DNA from: Cognatishimia sp. F0-27
GTDB lineage: Bacteria > Pseudomonadota > Alphaproteobacteria > Rhodobacterales > Rhodobacteraceae
NCBI RefSeq assembly: GCF_020667845.1
Contig: NZ_JAFMPQ010000001.1
Location: 124,001-188,000, forward strand
DNA length: 64,000 bases
Direction of reading: 5' to 3'
Shown here piece by piece: positions 12,273-21,663 of this stretch (within the stretch, counting starts at the first letter, position 1; every line of letters starts with the position of its first letter). Below the pieces are notes generated by a model, which saw nothing but the letters and a program-made list of their open reading frames with translations, was not told the origin of the DNA and made no database searches. The position numbers and the translations under genes are program-made.

Positions 12273-13646
12273 ATGCCTCCGGCGGCCTGCACCACGGCTC
12301 GGGGCGCCAGGATCACGACACGACCGTTCGGACATATTGGTTTGACCCAGGACACCCCTTCCGAAAACCTCCCCGGGCCATGGTCCCGAGCGCGCGGGTT
12401 GGATCACGAGGAAGCCGCTCCGCGTCCGGCCCCCGCGCCCGGTTTCGGAGAGCGTCTGACAGGTGATGATCCCGACGTTTTGCGCACCAGTTTCATCGGG
12501 CGGCGCCTTCGGCTGTTCTGGCTGGTGCTCAAATCCGGTTTCCTGACCGTCCTGACCCTCGGGATATACCGCTTCTGGATGAAAACCCGCATCCGTCGAT
12601 GGTTCTGGTCCGCGATCCGTCCCGGCGGGCATCCCCTGGAATATGTCGGGGACCCGTTCGAAAAGCTGCTCGGATTTCTCTTCGCGGTTGTCATCCTCGC
12701 CTTTTACATCGGGATCGTGAACCTGCTCCTGATGTTTGTCAGCTTCGCCGTTCTGAACGGGAACGTGGCCGCCTACATTCTCAGTTTTGTTGGCGTCATT
12801 CCTCTATGGTTTTTCGCGCAATACCGCGCCCGGCGCTACGTTCTGGCGCGCACCCGCTGGCGTGGCCTGCGCTTCGGGCTGGAACCGGGCGCTTGGGGTT
12901 ACGCGTTTCGGGCGCTTGGATACTGGGCGCTCACCCTCCTGTCCGGCGGCTTGCTCTGGCCGCTGATGACCTTCCGGCTGGAGCAATACAAATCCGACCG
13001 CACCTTTTTCGGCGCAGCGCGCCTGCGCCAGGGAGGCCGCTGGACAATGCTCTATGGCGCGATGAAACCGCTTTTTCTTGGCGCCGGCCTCGGTCTTGCA
13101 GCGGCGGGGATGATTGCGCTCGGCTTCGCTGGATGGGGATCGACCATCGCGCTCTGCGCGGGCCTGACGCTCTTTTACGGGCTGTTTCACTACCGCGTCG
13201 AAAGCCTCAAGCGCCTGACCGCGACCAAACGGCTCGCGGGCGCACGGCTTGAACTGCAGGCAAGACCGTGGCGGATCCTCTGGATTACCGTTTTTGGCTA
13301 CGGTCTCACGGCGCTTGCCCTGCTTGTGCCCATGGTGGCCATCGGGATCGCGCTGTCGGCCATGCTCGGCGAGTCCGTGATGACCCTCTCGCCACAGGAT
13401 CTCTCCTTGAACGATCTCGGCGGCGCGGTTCTGATCGCCCTCTCGCTCATGCTGTATTTCGGCGTCTTCCTGATGTGGTCCGCAGCAAGCCATGCGCTTG
13501 TGACCGTGCCGACGCTTCAGCATTACGCATCGGGGCTCGTGATCCGAGGCGCCGAAAGCCTGAATGGCGTCCATCAGCGCGCGCGCGACGCCCATACCGA
13601 GGCGGAGGGATTTGCCGACGCGCTGGATGTTGGGGCCTCGCTATGA
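12273..13646 (+). CDS. DUF898 (YjgN-like) multi-pass membrane protein
   Basis: Inner-membrane protein of unknown function. After a soluble Pro/Ala-rich lead of about 70 residues come the DUF898 features: a TLGIYRFWMKTRIRRWFW motif (near residue 95) and several hydrophobic segments (LLGFLFAVVILAFYIGIVNLLLM region, AYILSFVGVIPLWFF, YWALTLLSGGLLWPL, then three more towards the C-terminus), with a second half that looks like a partial repeat of the first. The start is uncertain: ATG at 12273 or an in-frame TTG at 12342. The stop overlaps the start of the M48 peptidase gene (ATGA-type), so the two are almost certainly translated together. Confidence 0.85.
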   Translation: MPPAACTTARGARITTRPFGHIGLTQDTPSENLPGPWSRARGLDHEEAAPRPAPAPGFGERLTGDDPDVLRTSFIGRRLRLFWLVLKSGFLTVLTLGIYRFWMKTRIRRWFWSAIRPGGHPLEYVGDPFEKLLGFLFAVVILAFYIGIVNLLLMFVSFAVLNGNVAAYILSFVGVIPLWFFAQYRARRYVLARTRWRGLRFGLEPGAWGYAFRALGYWALTLLSGGLLWPLMTFRLEQYKSDRTFFGAARLRQGGRWTMLYGAMKPLFLGAGLGLAAAGMIALGFAGWGSTIALCAGLTLFYGLFHYRVESLKRLTATKRLAGARLELQARPWRILWITVFGYGLTALALLVPMVAIGIALSAMLGESVMTLSPQDLSLNDLGGAVLIALSLMLYFGVFLMWSAASHALVTVPTLQHYASGLVIRGAESLNGVHQRARDAHTEAEGFADALDVGASL

Positions 13647-14734
13647 CCGGTTTCACCTCAGCCGGAGAGTTCCTCGACGGGCGCACCCCAACAGTGCGTC
13701 CATCTCAAGCCAGCCTCGACGCCGCCCGCGGCATGCTCATCATCGCCTGCGGAGACGACACCCATGAATGGCCGCTTGATCAAATCCGCGCGGTGCCGGA
13801 TCAAGCCGGGCAGGACATCCTCGTGCTCCGGCGCGCCGACGATCCGGTCGAGCGGCTGATCCTTCCGGATCGCGCATTGCTGTCCTCTCTTCCGAAACCC
13901 TACAAGCGGGTGCGTGCGGTGGATGGATGGCGCATTCTGCGCTGGGCGAGCGCTGCGCTGTGCTCTGTCGCGCTCATCATTTTTGTGCTCGTGCCCGTGA
14001 TGGCCGATCAGCTTGCGCGCTTCATTCCGCCCGAAGGCGAGCGTGCGCTTGGCGAAGTCACGTTGGAGCAAATCCGCGCCGCGCTCGATGAAACGGGCAT
14101 GCGCCCGATCCCCGAATGCAGGCACCCGGAGGGGCGTGCGGTCCTCGATAGCATGATCGCCCGGCTCACGCGCAACAGCGACCCGCTTCCAGAGATCACC
14201 GTGCACGTGCTCGATCACGAGCTGGTCAACGCGTTCGCCTTGCCCGGTGGCCACGTGGTCCTGTTCGAAGGACTCATCGACACCGCTGAACGGCCCGAGG
14301 AGCTTGCCGCCGTGATCGCCCATGAGATCGGCCACGTGGTCAGCCGCGATCCAACCCGGCACGCGCTGCGCTCTGCGGGGTCGATCGGGGTTCTGGGGCT
14401 GATTTTTGGAGATTTTGCCGGCGGTGCACTGGTCCTGTTTCTCGCCGAAAGGCTGATTGACGCGCATTACAGCCAGGACGCCGAGGCGGCCGCCGATGCC
14501 TTTGCGCAAGAGATGCTGATCCGCGCCGAGGTGCGGCCCGATGCGCTTGCAGACATGTTCGAACGCTTCCGCGCGATGGGCGGCGACGCAGAGGGCATCG
14601 TGGCGCATTTCATGGCGCATCCCACGCTTGGTGACCGGATCGAAAACGCGCGTGGCGCAACCCCGCCGGGCTTTCCGGAAACACGCCTCATGAACGAGGA
14701 TGACTGGCAGACGCTCAGGCGGATTTGCCGCTAA
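13643..14734 (+). CDS. M48 family metallopeptidase, membrane-anchored
   Basis: Zinc peptidase of the M48 (HtpX/Ste24-like) group. The 363-aa protein has a soluble N-terminal part, one clear membrane segment (near residue 110, ASAALCSVALIIFVLVPVM), then the peptidase domain with the HEIGH zinc motif (near residue 227) and a downstream acidic ligand region DAEAAADAFAQEM. It overlaps the DUF898 gene by four bases. DUF898-M48 pairs recur in proteobacteria; by inference the peptidase acts on or with its membrane partner. No ABC or chaperone gene is nearby. Confidence 0.88.
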   Translation: MTGFTSAGEFLDGRTPTVRPSQASLDAARGMLIIACGDDTHEWPLDQIRAVPDQAGQDILVLRRADDPVERLILPDRALLSSLPKPYKRVRAVDGWRILRWASAALCSVALIIFVLVPVMADQLARFIPPEGERALGEVTLEQIRAALDETGMRPIPECRHPEGRAVLDSMIARLTRNSDPLPEITVHVLDHELVNAFALPGGHVVLFEGLIDTAERPEELAAVIAHEIGHVVSRDPTRHALRSAGSIGVLGLIFGDFAGGALVLFLAERLIDAHYSQDAEAAADAFAQEMLIRAEVRPDALADMFERFRAMGGDAEGIVAHFMAHPTLGDRIENARGATPPGFPETRLMNEDDWQTLRRICR

Positions 14735-14906
14735 ATGCGCCGCGCGATTTCCGATAGGCTGCCGAACCATGGAAAACGCGACGTCCTTTGGCGCTAACGT
14801 GACGATTTTGCCCTGTTTCCCTCACGAACGGCGCGCTAAGACCCATATCGAGGAATGATGCGCGCGCGTGTTGTCGCCCGTGCAAATCTAAGAGAGGACC
14901 ACGCCG

Positions 14907-15665
14907 ATGAAGGTACTTGTGCCCGTCAAACGTGTGATCGACTACAACGTGAAAGTCCGCGTGAAGGCGGATGGATCGGGTGTTGATCTCGCCAACGTCA
15001 AGATGTCGATGAACCCGTTCGACGAAATCGCCGTCGAAGAGGCCATCCGCCTCAAGGAAGCCGGCAAGGCCGACGAGATCGTGGCTGTTTCCATCGGGGT
15101 GAAGCAAAGCCAGGAAACCCTGCGCACCGCTCTGGCGATGGGGGCGGACCGTGCGATCCTCGTGATCGCGGCCGATGATGTGCACACCGATATCGAACCG
15201 CTCTCGGTTGCCAAGATCCTCGCCAAGATCGTCGAGGAAGAGCAGCCCGGCCTCGTGCTCTGCGGCAAGCAGTCCATCGACAATGACATGAACGCGACCG
15301 GCCAGATGGTCGCGGCGTTGCTTGGCTGGAGCCAGGCGATGTATGCCAACAATGTGGATATCGACGGAGACCACGCCGTTGTGACCCGCGAAGTCGATGG
15401 CGGCCTGCAAACCGTCAAGGTCAAGATGCCCACGGTCATCTCCACCGACCTTCGCCTCAACGAGCCGCGCTATGCGTCGCTGCCGAACATCATGAAGGCG
15501 AAGAAGAAGCCGCTCGATGAAAAGACGGCTGCCGATTACGGTGTCGATGTGGCGCCGCGCCTCGAAATCGTCAAAACCGAGGAACCACCCACCCGCGCAG
15601 CCGGCGAAATGGTTGGCTCCGTCGATGAGCTGGTGGCGAAACTGAAAGAAAAGGGAGTCGTCTGA
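14907..15665 (+). CDS. etfB: Electron transfer flavoprotein beta subunit
   Basis: With EtfA, accepts electrons from acyl-CoA and other dehydrogenases and passes them to ETF-ubiquinone oxidoreductase. The 252-aa protein begins [19 protein letters not shown] and has the AMP-binding ETF fold segments ([30 protein letters not shown]) and the conserved beta-subunit signature region [23 protein letters not shown] sits eight bases upstream of the ATG. It overlaps etfA by one base. Confidence 0.97.
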   Translation: MKVLVPVKRVIDYNVKVRVKADGSGVDLANVKMSMNPFDEIAVEEAIRLKEAGKADEIVAVSIGVKQSQETLRTALAMGADRAILVIAADDVHTDIEPLSVAKILAKIVEEEQPGLVLCGKQSIDNDMNATGQMVAALLGWSQAMYANNVDIDGDHAVVTREVDGGLQTVKVKMPTVISTDLRLNEPRYASLPNIMKAKKKPLDEKTAADYGVDVAPRLEIVKTEEPPTRAAGEMVGSVDELVAKLKEKGVV

Positions 15666-16591
15666 TGGCCGTTCTTCTGATTGCCGAAATCACCGATGGC
15701 ACGCTGGCTGTGGACGCCACCGCCAAAGCCGCAAGCGCGGCGGCGCAGATCGGCGATGTCACCGTGTTGGCTGCTGGCGCAACCGCCAAGGCGGCGGGCG
15801 AAGAGGCCGCCAAGATCGCGGGCGTGTCGAAAGTGCTGATCGCCGAGCATGAGCTTTACGGCCATCGCCTCGCGGAGCCGGTTGCCGACCTGATCGTCTC
15901 GCTGGCCGGTGACTACAGCCATATCGTGGCCCCCGCGACAACCGACGCCAAGAACATCCTGCCCCGCGTGGCCGCGCTGCTGGATGTCATGATGATCACC
16001 GACGTCACCGCCGTGGTCGATGCGGATACGTTCGAGCGTCCGATCTATGCCGGTAACGCCATGCAGACGGTGAAATCCAGCGACAGCGTGAAGGTGATCA
16101 CCGCGCGGACCTCCACCTTTGACGCCGCAGAGATGACCGGTTCGGCCGCAATCGAAGAGATCGGCGCCGCAGCCGACCCCGGCCTTTCCGAATGGGTCGA
16201 GGACAAGGTCGCCGAGAGCGACCGTCCCGAGTTGACCTCTGCGGGGATCGTGGTGTCCGGTGGCCGTGGTGTTGGCTCCGAAGAGGACTTCGCCATGATC
16301 GAGAAGCTCGCCGACAAGCTTGGCGCGGCTGTGGGTGCTTCCCGCGCGGCGGTCGATTCCGGTTTTGCGCCGAATGACTGGCAGGTCGGTCAGACCGGCA
16401 AGGTCGTCGCTCCGGAGCTTTACGTTGCCGTAGGCATTTCGGGGGCAATCCAGCATCTCGCCGGCATGAAGGACAGCAAGATCATTGTCGCGATCAACAA
16501 GGACGAAGAGGCCCCGATCTTTCAGGTGGCCGATTACGGGCTTGTGGCCGACCTTTTCGATGCCGTCCCGGAACTGACCGAGAAGCTCTGA
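15665..16591 (+). CDS. etfA: Electron transfer flavoprotein alpha subunit
   Basis: FAD-carrying partner of EtfB. The 308-aa protein shows the C-terminal FAD-binding domain: [13 protein letters not shown] (near residue 199), [11 protein letters not shown], the [25 protein letters not shown]-type signature, and [13 protein letters not shown] near the end. It shares one base with the etfB stop (TGATG), so it is translationally coupled. A strong terminator follows. Downstream hbd supports a role in fatty-acid/polyhydroxybutyrate turnover. Confidence 0.97.
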   Translation: MAVLLIAEITDGTLAVDATAKAASAAAQIGDVTVLAAGATAKAAGEEAAKIAGVSKVLIAEHELYGHRLAEPVADLIVSLAGDYSHIVAPATTDAKNILPRVAALLDVMMITDVTAVVDADTFERPIYAGNAMQTVKSSDSVKVITARTSTFDAAEMTGSAAIEEIGAAADPGLSEWVEDKVAESDRPELTSAGIVVSGGRGVGSEEDFAMIEKLADKLGAAVGASRAAVDSGFAPNDWQVGQTGKVVAPELYVAVGISGAIQHLAGMKDSKIIVAINKDEEAPIFQVADYGLVADLFDAVPELTEKL

Positions 16592-16615
16592 ACCACGCCT
16601 TGCGCATGCGCATTG

Positions 16616-16650
16616 AAACGGCCTGCCCCGCACGGAGCAGGCCGTTTTCG
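16616..16650. terminator. Bidirectional terminator between etfA and the DUF6473 gene
   Basis: An 11-bp perfect stem AAACGGCCTGC/GCAGGCCGTTT with a 10-nt loop lies 25 bases after the etfA stop. T-runs flank it on both strands (TTTTCG on plus, TTTCAA on minus), so it can serve both convergent genes. Confidence 0.9.
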
Positions 16651-16688
16651 TTCGGGCAAGCGCGCTTGCCACAAACCCGCGTGAGTGC

Positions 16689-17543
16689 TCAGTCAGCGCC
16701 TCCCTTCTTCCATTGTGCCTGAAGGATGGCGCTTGTGACCGGCTCAAGGGCCTCCGTCACTTCCTCATGAGCGATGGGGCCAAGCACCTCTGCGGCCGCC
16801 GAGCTTTCGAACTCGTTGTAAATCATACCCTTCGTCCCGGCCTGAAGCGCGGCCTGCGACGCAGTGACCTCGACCAACCCGGCAACACGCGGCTTGAGAC
16901 CATCCACCATGTCGCGCGTGATGAAAGGCGGCTCGTTGGGGGACACCCCGTTGGCGGCGGACGGGATATCGTGCCTGTCAAACCAAAGCAGGATGACGTC
17001 GCCCTTGAGAACAGACAGCATGGATTTCATGCGCGCTGTCCACGCCATGCGCAATTCCCGGACCACCTCGGAAAACCGCTCTGCAGACACCTCCTGCAGC
17101 GTGTTCAGCATGTGCCGAACAAAGTGAAACTCGGTGAAATCCACTTCCGGATAGAGCGCCTGCATCGGATCGGAGGCGCGCAGGAACCGGTCATTGCGGC
17201 GTGGATGCACCTGATAGTATCGGTTCGACATGGTATGCGCACCCATGATCTGAAGCACTTTCACATTGGCCTCGGAGGCGAGATCGAGAATTGAGGGCTC
17301 GTTGAGATAGAGGTCCACCCCGGCATTCACCGCACCAAGATTGACACAGGCCTTTGCGAGCCGTTTTTCGAGCAGTGCCGGAAACGGATCCTCAACGAAA
17401 CGACCGTAGGTTTCCGTTCCACCGACAAATGCAAGATAGTCGCCATTGAGGTGCCGGCGTGGCCCGCGAAAGAGCACCCGGGAAGCACCATAGCGGCAAG
17501 GATAATATTCAAGCGCCGTACTGCGCCCTGCATGAAGCGTCAT
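16689..17543 (-). CDS. DUF6473 family protein
   Basis: A protein of about 284 aa matching a family I know mainly from Rhodobacteraceae, named DUF6473. Landmarks are LEYYPCRYGASRVLFRGPRR near the N-terminus, a glycine-rich FVGGTETYGRFV segment, VNLGAVNAGVD, and HPRRNDRFLRAS, which look like an SGNH-hydrolase-like or nucleotide-sugar fold; this is an inference. I choose the internal ATG (MTLHAG) rather than one 15 codons upstream, because the added residues resemble non-coding sequence. No signal peptide. Function is unknown. Confidence 0.78.
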   Translation of the reverse strand: MTLHAGRSTALEYYPCRYGASRVLFRGPRRHLNGDYLAFVGGTETYGRFVEDPFPALLEKRLAKACVNLGAVNAGVDLYLNEPSILDLASEANVKVLQIMGAHTMSNRYYQVHPRRNDRFLRASDPMQALYPEVDFTEFHFVRHMLNTLQEVSAERFSEVVRELRMAWTARMKSMLSVLKGDVILLWFDRHDIPSAANGVSPNEPPFITRDMVDGLKPRVAGLVEVTASQAALQAGTKGMIYNEFESSAAAEVLGPIAHEEVTEALEPVTSAILQAQWKKGGAD

Positions 17544-17701
17544 TGTTACCCACCATATTTGAATCCACCCGGGGACAGATTCGCGCAAAGGCGTTGCGGA
17601 ATCGCTAAAGGGACAATGCGTCTATAAGTTTCCGGAACCGCCTTGCAGAGCCCGGTCCGGCGGGCCTATGTTTGCCGCGCGTGCAAGCTCTGGAGTGGGT
17701 C

Positions 17702-18577
17702 ATGGAAATCGAAACGATTGGCGTTGTAGGCGCGGGGCAGATGGGCAATGGCATTGCGCATGTCATGGCCCTGTCAGGCTATTCCGTCCGCCTCAACGAC
17801 ATTGACCAAGCGGCGCTCGACAAGGCGGTGGCGCTCATCCAACGCAATCTCGACCGACAGGTCAGCCGCGAGAAGATCTCCGCCGAGGCGCGCGATGCCG
17901 CCATGGCCCGGATTTCGCCCACCCTGCATCTTGCAGAGGTGGCCCAGACCGATCTGGTGATCGAAGCCGCAACAGAGCGCGAAGAGATCAAGCACAAGAT
18001 CTTCGAGGCGCTGGTGCCGGAGCTCAAGCCCGAGACCATCCTGACATCGAACACCTCGTCAATCTCGATCACCCGTCTTGCCTCCCGCACGGACCGCCCG
18101 GAGAAATTCATGGGGTTCCACTTCATGAACCCGGTTCCCGTGATGCAGCTTGTCGAGTTGATTCGCGGGATCGCCACCGATCAGCCGACATATGACGCCT
18201 GCCTTGCCGTGGTGAACAAGCTGGGCAAGACAGCGGCCAGTGCCGAGGATTTCCCGGCCTTCATCGTCAACCGGATCCTCATGCCGATGATCAACGAAGC
18301 GGTCTATACGCTCTATGAAGGCGTGGGGAATGTGCGCTCCATCGACCAATCCATGAAGCTTGGTGCAAACCATCCGATGGGCCCTCTGGAGCTTGCGGAC
18401 TTCATCGGGCTCGACACCTGCCTGGCGATCATGAACGTGCTGCATGACGGGCTGGCCGATACAAAATACCGTCCCTGCCCCTTGCTGACGAAATATGTCG
18501 AGGCCGGATGGCTGGGCCGCAAGACCGAGCGCGGCTTCTACGATTATCGCGGTGAAGAGCCGGTGCCGACACGCTGA
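17702..18577 (+). CDS. hbd: 3-hydroxybutyryl-CoA dehydrogenase
   Basis: NAD(P)-dependent oxidation of 3-hydroxybutyryl-CoA to acetoacetyl-CoA. The 291-aa protein has the N-terminal Rossmann motif GVVGAGQMGNGIA, the catalytic segment SNTSSISIT and GFHFMNPVPVMQLVELI (active-site His near residue 140), and the C-terminal dimerisation domain NRILMPMINEAVYTLYEGV with the HPMGPLELADFIGLD signature. The start chosen has GGAG upstream and removes ten odd residues from the longer frame. Its closeness to etfBA fits beta-oxidation or PHB metabolism. Confidence 0.94.
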   Translation: MEIETIGVVGAGQMGNGIAHVMALSGYSVRLNDIDQAALDKAVALIQRNLDRQVSREKISAEARDAAMARISPTLHLAEVAQTDLVIEAATEREEIKHKIFEALVPELKPETILTSNTSSISITRLASRTDRPEKFMGFHFMNPVPVMQLVELIRGIATDQPTYDACLAVVNKLGKTAASAEDFPAFIVNRILMPMINEAVYTLYEGVGNVRSIDQSMKLGANHPMGPLELADFIGLDTCLAIMNVLHDGLADTKYRPCPLLTKYVEAGWLGRKTERGFYDYRGEEPVPTR

Positions 18578-18619
18578 GAGTGTCCTCACACGCGCGGCGC
18601 CGCTCCCTGTCGTGCCGCC

Positions 18620-19498
18620 TCAGCGCTCCTTGAGGTTCAGGCATTTCTCGCGCAGCCATGTCACGAATTCGCGCTGGCCGCCGTCAAAGGCTTTGACCTC
18701 ATCCGGGGTGATCGGCTCGCCAACCACCGGTTTTTGCGGCTTGTGAAAGGCATGCACCACTTCGTGGATCAAAAGACCCTGTCGCAGGGTCGCCGAAATC
18801 TGGTTCGCGATCTGGTAAAGGCGGGAATTCTGACCCGGGAAATAGATCGGCACCACCGTCGCGCCCGAGCGTTGGATCATCTTCGCGGTGAAGGGATTCC
18901 ACGGTTTCTCGATCGCGGGGCCCCACCATGTTTCGCTCGCGGAAACGACGCCAGAGGGGAAAAGCACGATCACCCCGTTGTCCTTGAGGTGCCGCATGGC
19001 CCGGGCACGCATCTCGAGGCTTTGCTCGCGTGCATCGTCCTCGTGGGGGAAGGGCACCGGGATCATGAATTCCTCGATTTCGGAAACCCCGGTCAACAGC
19101 GAACGCGTCAGGATCTTGTAATCCTCGCGGACACGGCCAATGAGTTCCGCAAGCACCATCCCATCGACCAGACCGTGCGGATGGTTGGCCACGATGATGA
19201 CAGGCCCCTTGGCCGGGATGCGTGCGATCTGCTCTTGCGGCGTGGTCAGGCGGATCCCCATGACGCCCAGCGCCTGCGACCAGAATTTCTGACCCTCGGC
19301 CGGGCCCATCCGCTCGAACTTGCGGACAACACGCAGCAACCAGATCTTGCCCGTCATCCACTCCATGGTGCGGATCACGGTGGCTTTCCAGGGGTTGGTG
19401 AAGGTCGTTGCGTAGCTGATCTTCCGCTTGTCATACGGAACGTCAGCCTTCGTTGGCTCCCGCTTGGCGGCGGGAATTGTGTAACTGCTTTCGACCAT
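18620..19498 (-). CDS. 1-acyl-sn-glycerol-3-phosphate acyltransferase-like protein
   Basis: Membrane-associated lysophospholipid acyltransferase (PlsC fold). The catalytic HX4D box is replaced by NHPHGLVDG (near residue 108, HPHGLVD), a hemolysin-type variant, and the substrate-binding block FPSGVVSASETWWGP follows near residue 190. This resembles OlsA-like or hemolysin-like acyltransferases of alphaproteobacteria, so ornithine-lipid or glutamine-lipid synthesis is possible; I cannot decide. I chose the start MVESSYTIP; a start 13 codons upstream is also open. It converges on hbd with a 42-base gap. Confidence 0.82.
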   Translation of the reverse strand: MVESSYTIPAAKREPTKADVPYDKRKISYATTFTNPWKATVIRTMEWMTGKIWLLRVVRKFERMGPAEGQKFWSQALGVMGIRLTTPQEQIARIPAKGPVIIVANHPHGLVDGMVLAELIGRVREDYKILTRSLLTGVSEIEEFMIPVPFPHEDDAREQSLEMRARAMRHLKDNGVIVLFPSGVVSASETWWGPAIEKPWNPFTAKMIQRSGATVVPIYFPGQNSRLYQIANQISATLRQGLLIHEVVHAFHKPQKPVVGEPITPDEVKAFDGGQREFVTWLREKCLNLKER

Positions 19499-19549
19499 GC
19501 GCGCGCGTCTCGTCCCTGTCGACTCCCGTCGCGCCAACCCCGTGGATGG

Positions 19550-19828
19550 TCAGCACGCCTCCCCGAACCGGTCCGCAACGAGGGCATCCAGCGCATCGGC
19601 CAAGGCCTCCGCATCAGGACCGGAAGTCCTAACCTCAATAGAGGTTCCCTTGGCGGCTGCCAACATCAAAAGCCCCATGATACTGTCACCGGAGGCTGAC
19701 ATCCCGTCCCGCATGACTTCCGCGCTGGCGTCAAACCCTTCGACAACCTCGACAAATTTGGCTGAAGCGCGGGCATGAAGACCCTTTTCGTTGATGATCT
19801 GCAATTCGCGCGTCGTTGTCTCGGCCAT
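19550..19828 (-). CDS. HPr phosphocarrier protein (NPr/HPr type)
   Basis: Small PTS phosphocarrier of 92 aa. The phosphorylated histidine lies in NEKGLHARASAKFVE (His near residue 18), and the regulatory serine region is SASGDSIMGLLMLAAAKG (Ser near 49), the site phosphorylated by HprK. AAGGAG sits seven bases before the ATG, which fixes the start within a longer open frame. It is the last gene in the chain chvI-chvG-hprK-rapZ-EIIA-HPr. Alphaproteobacteria of this kind usually lack sugar-transport PTS; the set works as a regulatory PTS. Confidence 0.95.
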   Translation of the reverse strand: MAETTTRELQIINEKGLHARASAKFVEVVEGFDASAEVMRDGMSASGDSIMGLLMLAAAKGTSIEVRTSGPDAEALADALDALVADRFGEAC

Positions 19829-19889
19829 GGTCTCACACTCCTTTTGCCACCCCTGCCAAGCCGCGTTGGCACGGTCGGGCAACCGGTTT

Positions 19890-20288
19890 TCAGCGCGTAT
19901 CTTCGCTGACGATATGGCTGTCAATATATTTGCGTCCGGCGTCAAGCGCATTGCGGACCGCCTCCGCAACAGGCAGATCACGGCTCTTGGCAAGCTTGAG
20001 CAACAAAGGAAGGTTCGCCCCATAGACGATGCGCCGGTCGGCAAGCTTGCAGGCGTTGATCGACAGGTTCGAGGGCGACCCACCGTAAAGATCGGTCACA
20101 ACCACCACGCCGTCACCGGTATCGACCGCATCGGCGGCGGCTTCGATCTCGGATTGCTTGTCGCTGCGGTCACAATCCGCCTCGATGGAAATCGCGCGCA
20201 TGGCTTGCTGCGTTCCGATCACATGTTCGACCGCAGCCACATATTCCTGCGCCAACCGACCATGGGCAACAATGACGATCCCAATCAC
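19890..20288 (-). CDS. PTS EIIA component, mannose (EIIA-Man) type
   Basis: A 132-aa protein of the EIIA-Man/DhaM fold: GIVIVAHGRLAQEYVAA contains the phosphorylated histidine (near residue 9), followed by VVVVTDLYGGSPSNLS. GTG is the start; it overlaps the rapZ stop by four bases (GTGA), so coupling is likely. No EIIB or EIIC gene is nearby, so it is an orphan regulatory EIIA, as known in Rhizobiales and Rhodobacterales, where it receives phosphate from HPr. Confidence 0.93.
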   Translation of the reverse strand: MIGIVIVAHGRLAQEYVAAVEHVIGTQQAMRAISIEADCDRSDKQSEIEAAADAVDTGDGVVVVTDLYGGSPSNLSINACKLADRRIVYGANLPLLLKLAKSRDLPVAEAVRNALDAGRKYIDSHIVSEDTR

Positions 20289-21205
20289 GCACCGGTCCTT
20301 TTCATGCGCCCTGCATCCAGCCCCGGAACCCCTCTGCGTTCCAGTTCCCGATGCCGCATCGAGGTTGTCCAGCCATCCTTGGCCAGCGTGTCGGCAACCG
20401 CCTCGGTCAGGGCGACCGACCGGTGCTGCCCTCCGGTGCAGCCGAAGCCGATCGACAAATGGGCCTTGCCCTCTTTCACCGCTTCCGGCAGCAAGAAGCG
20501 AATGAGATCCAGAACGCGGGTCAGGAAGGGCTCGTAGCGGTCGTCCTCCGCGATGTAGCGGGCGACCCGGGTTTCCAGACCGGTGGCGCTGCGCAAGCTC
20601 GGCTCCCAATGCGGGTTGCGCAGGAACCGCACGTCGAAAACCATGTCGAGACCTTGCGGCAAGCCACGTTTGTAAGAAAACGAGTGTAGCGACAGGGCGA
20701 GCCGTTCCCCGGTGTCCGTGGCAAACCATGTCTCAAGCGCGCTGCGCAATTCGTGAACCGTGAGTGCTGTGGTATCGATCAGGATATCGGCGCGCGCCCG
20801 GACATCCTCTAGCAGCACCTTCTCGCGCGCGATGCCCGCAACCGGCGTTTCATCGGGCGCAAGCGGATGCCTCCGCCGCGTCTCCGAATAGCGCTGTGAC
20901 AACACCGCCTCGTCGCAATCGAGATAGAGCAGATCGGGAACCCATCCCGGTCGTTCCGCCAGCGCCGCATGCAATTCGAGCAAACCTTCGCCGCTGAAAT
21001 CGCGGTTCCGCACATCGAGGCCAAGTGCCAGAGGTCGCCGCGTCAGGTCGGACCCGTCCACGAGGCGCGGGATCAAGCTCAACGGGATGTTGTCGATGGC
21101 TTCGTAGCCGAGATCCTCCAACACGTTGATCGCCGTGGCACGCCCCGCACCGGACGGCCCCGTTACGAGCACGAGTCGCTTGGTCTCTTTACTGTCTAGG
21201 TCCAT
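20285..21205 (-). CDS. rapZ: RapZ/YvcJ family RNase adapter-like P-loop protein
   Basis: A 306-aa P-loop protein of the RapZ (YvcJ) family. In enterobacteria it directs RNase E to GlmZ; in alphaproteobacteria its target is not established. The N-terminal nucleotide site reads VTGPSGAGRATAINVLEDLG (residues 14-33), where Arg stands in place of the Walker lysine. The conserved family segments NIPLSLIPRL, LDVRNRDF, FSYKRGLPQGLDMVFDVRFL and GCTGGQHRSVALTE are all present. Its start lies two bases after the hprK stop. Earlier in-frame codons exist but overlap hprK. Confidence 0.94.
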   Translation of the reverse strand: MDLDSKETKRLVLVTGPSGAGRATAINVLEDLGYEAIDNIPLSLIPRLVDGSDLTRRPLALGLDVRNRDFSGEGLLELHAALAERPGWVPDLLYLDCDEAVLSQRYSETRRRHPLAPDETPVAGIAREKVLLEDVRARADILIDTTALTVHELRSALETWFATDTGERLALSLHSFSYKRGLPQGLDMVFDVRFLRNPHWEPSLRSATGLETRVARYIAEDDRYEPFLTRVLDLIRFLLPEAVKEGKAHLSIGFGCTGGQHRSVALTEAVADTLAKDGWTTSMRHRELERRGVPGLDAGRMKRTGA

Positions 21206-21207
21206 GC

Positions 21208-21660
21208 TCAATCCTTCCGCCCATACGACAGATAGTGCAAGAGCGCTGCTGCAAAATGCTGCGATGCGGAATTGTGCAACAAAGGGCGCGCAATGCCCAG
21301 AGCGGATTGGCTGCGCAGGGGCGGCAAACGGTCGGTTTCCATGCGGTCGAGATCGAGGAACGCGGCAACTGGCGCGGTTTCGATGATCGGCGCCGACAGC
21401 ACACCCAGCCCGCGCGCTTCGATCAGACCGGCGATGGGAGGCGGGCATCGGGCGATGAGGTCCGTCCCGTCGCGATCAATGATGGTGCGGTCATCGGCCA
21501 CAAGCCGCGCGCCAAGCGCCATGAGCGCAAGGGCAAGGCTCGATTTGCCACTGCCGGAGCGTCCCTGGATCACGAGCGCCCGCCAGCCGGACTGTCCGGG
21601 TCGCAAATCCGGCGCCGCAACCGTGCTCGCGTGGAGCGTGACCGACGCCGCGTCCTGCAT
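21208..21660 (-). CDS. hprK: HPr kinase/phosphorylase, short alphaproteobacterial form
   Basis: Phosphorylates HPr on serine. This 150-aa form has only the catalytic kinase domain: P-loop GRSGSGKSS at residues 33-41, the Walker-B-like VADDRTIIDRD, and the HPr-recognition segment IEARGLGVL. The N-terminal regulatory half of Gram-positive HprK (about 130 residues) is missing, as is normal in this class. Three bases separate it from the chvG stop, and it precedes rapZ, EIIA and HPr. The call is secure. Confidence 0.93.
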   Translation of the reverse strand: MQDAASVTLHASTVAAPDLRPGQSGWRALVIQGRSGSGKSSLALALMALGARLVADDRTIIDRDGTDLIARCPPPIAGLIEARGLGVLSAPIIETAPVAAFLDLDRMETDRLPPLRSQSALGIARPLLHNSASQHFAAALLHYLSYGRKD

Positions 21661-21663
21661 GGT

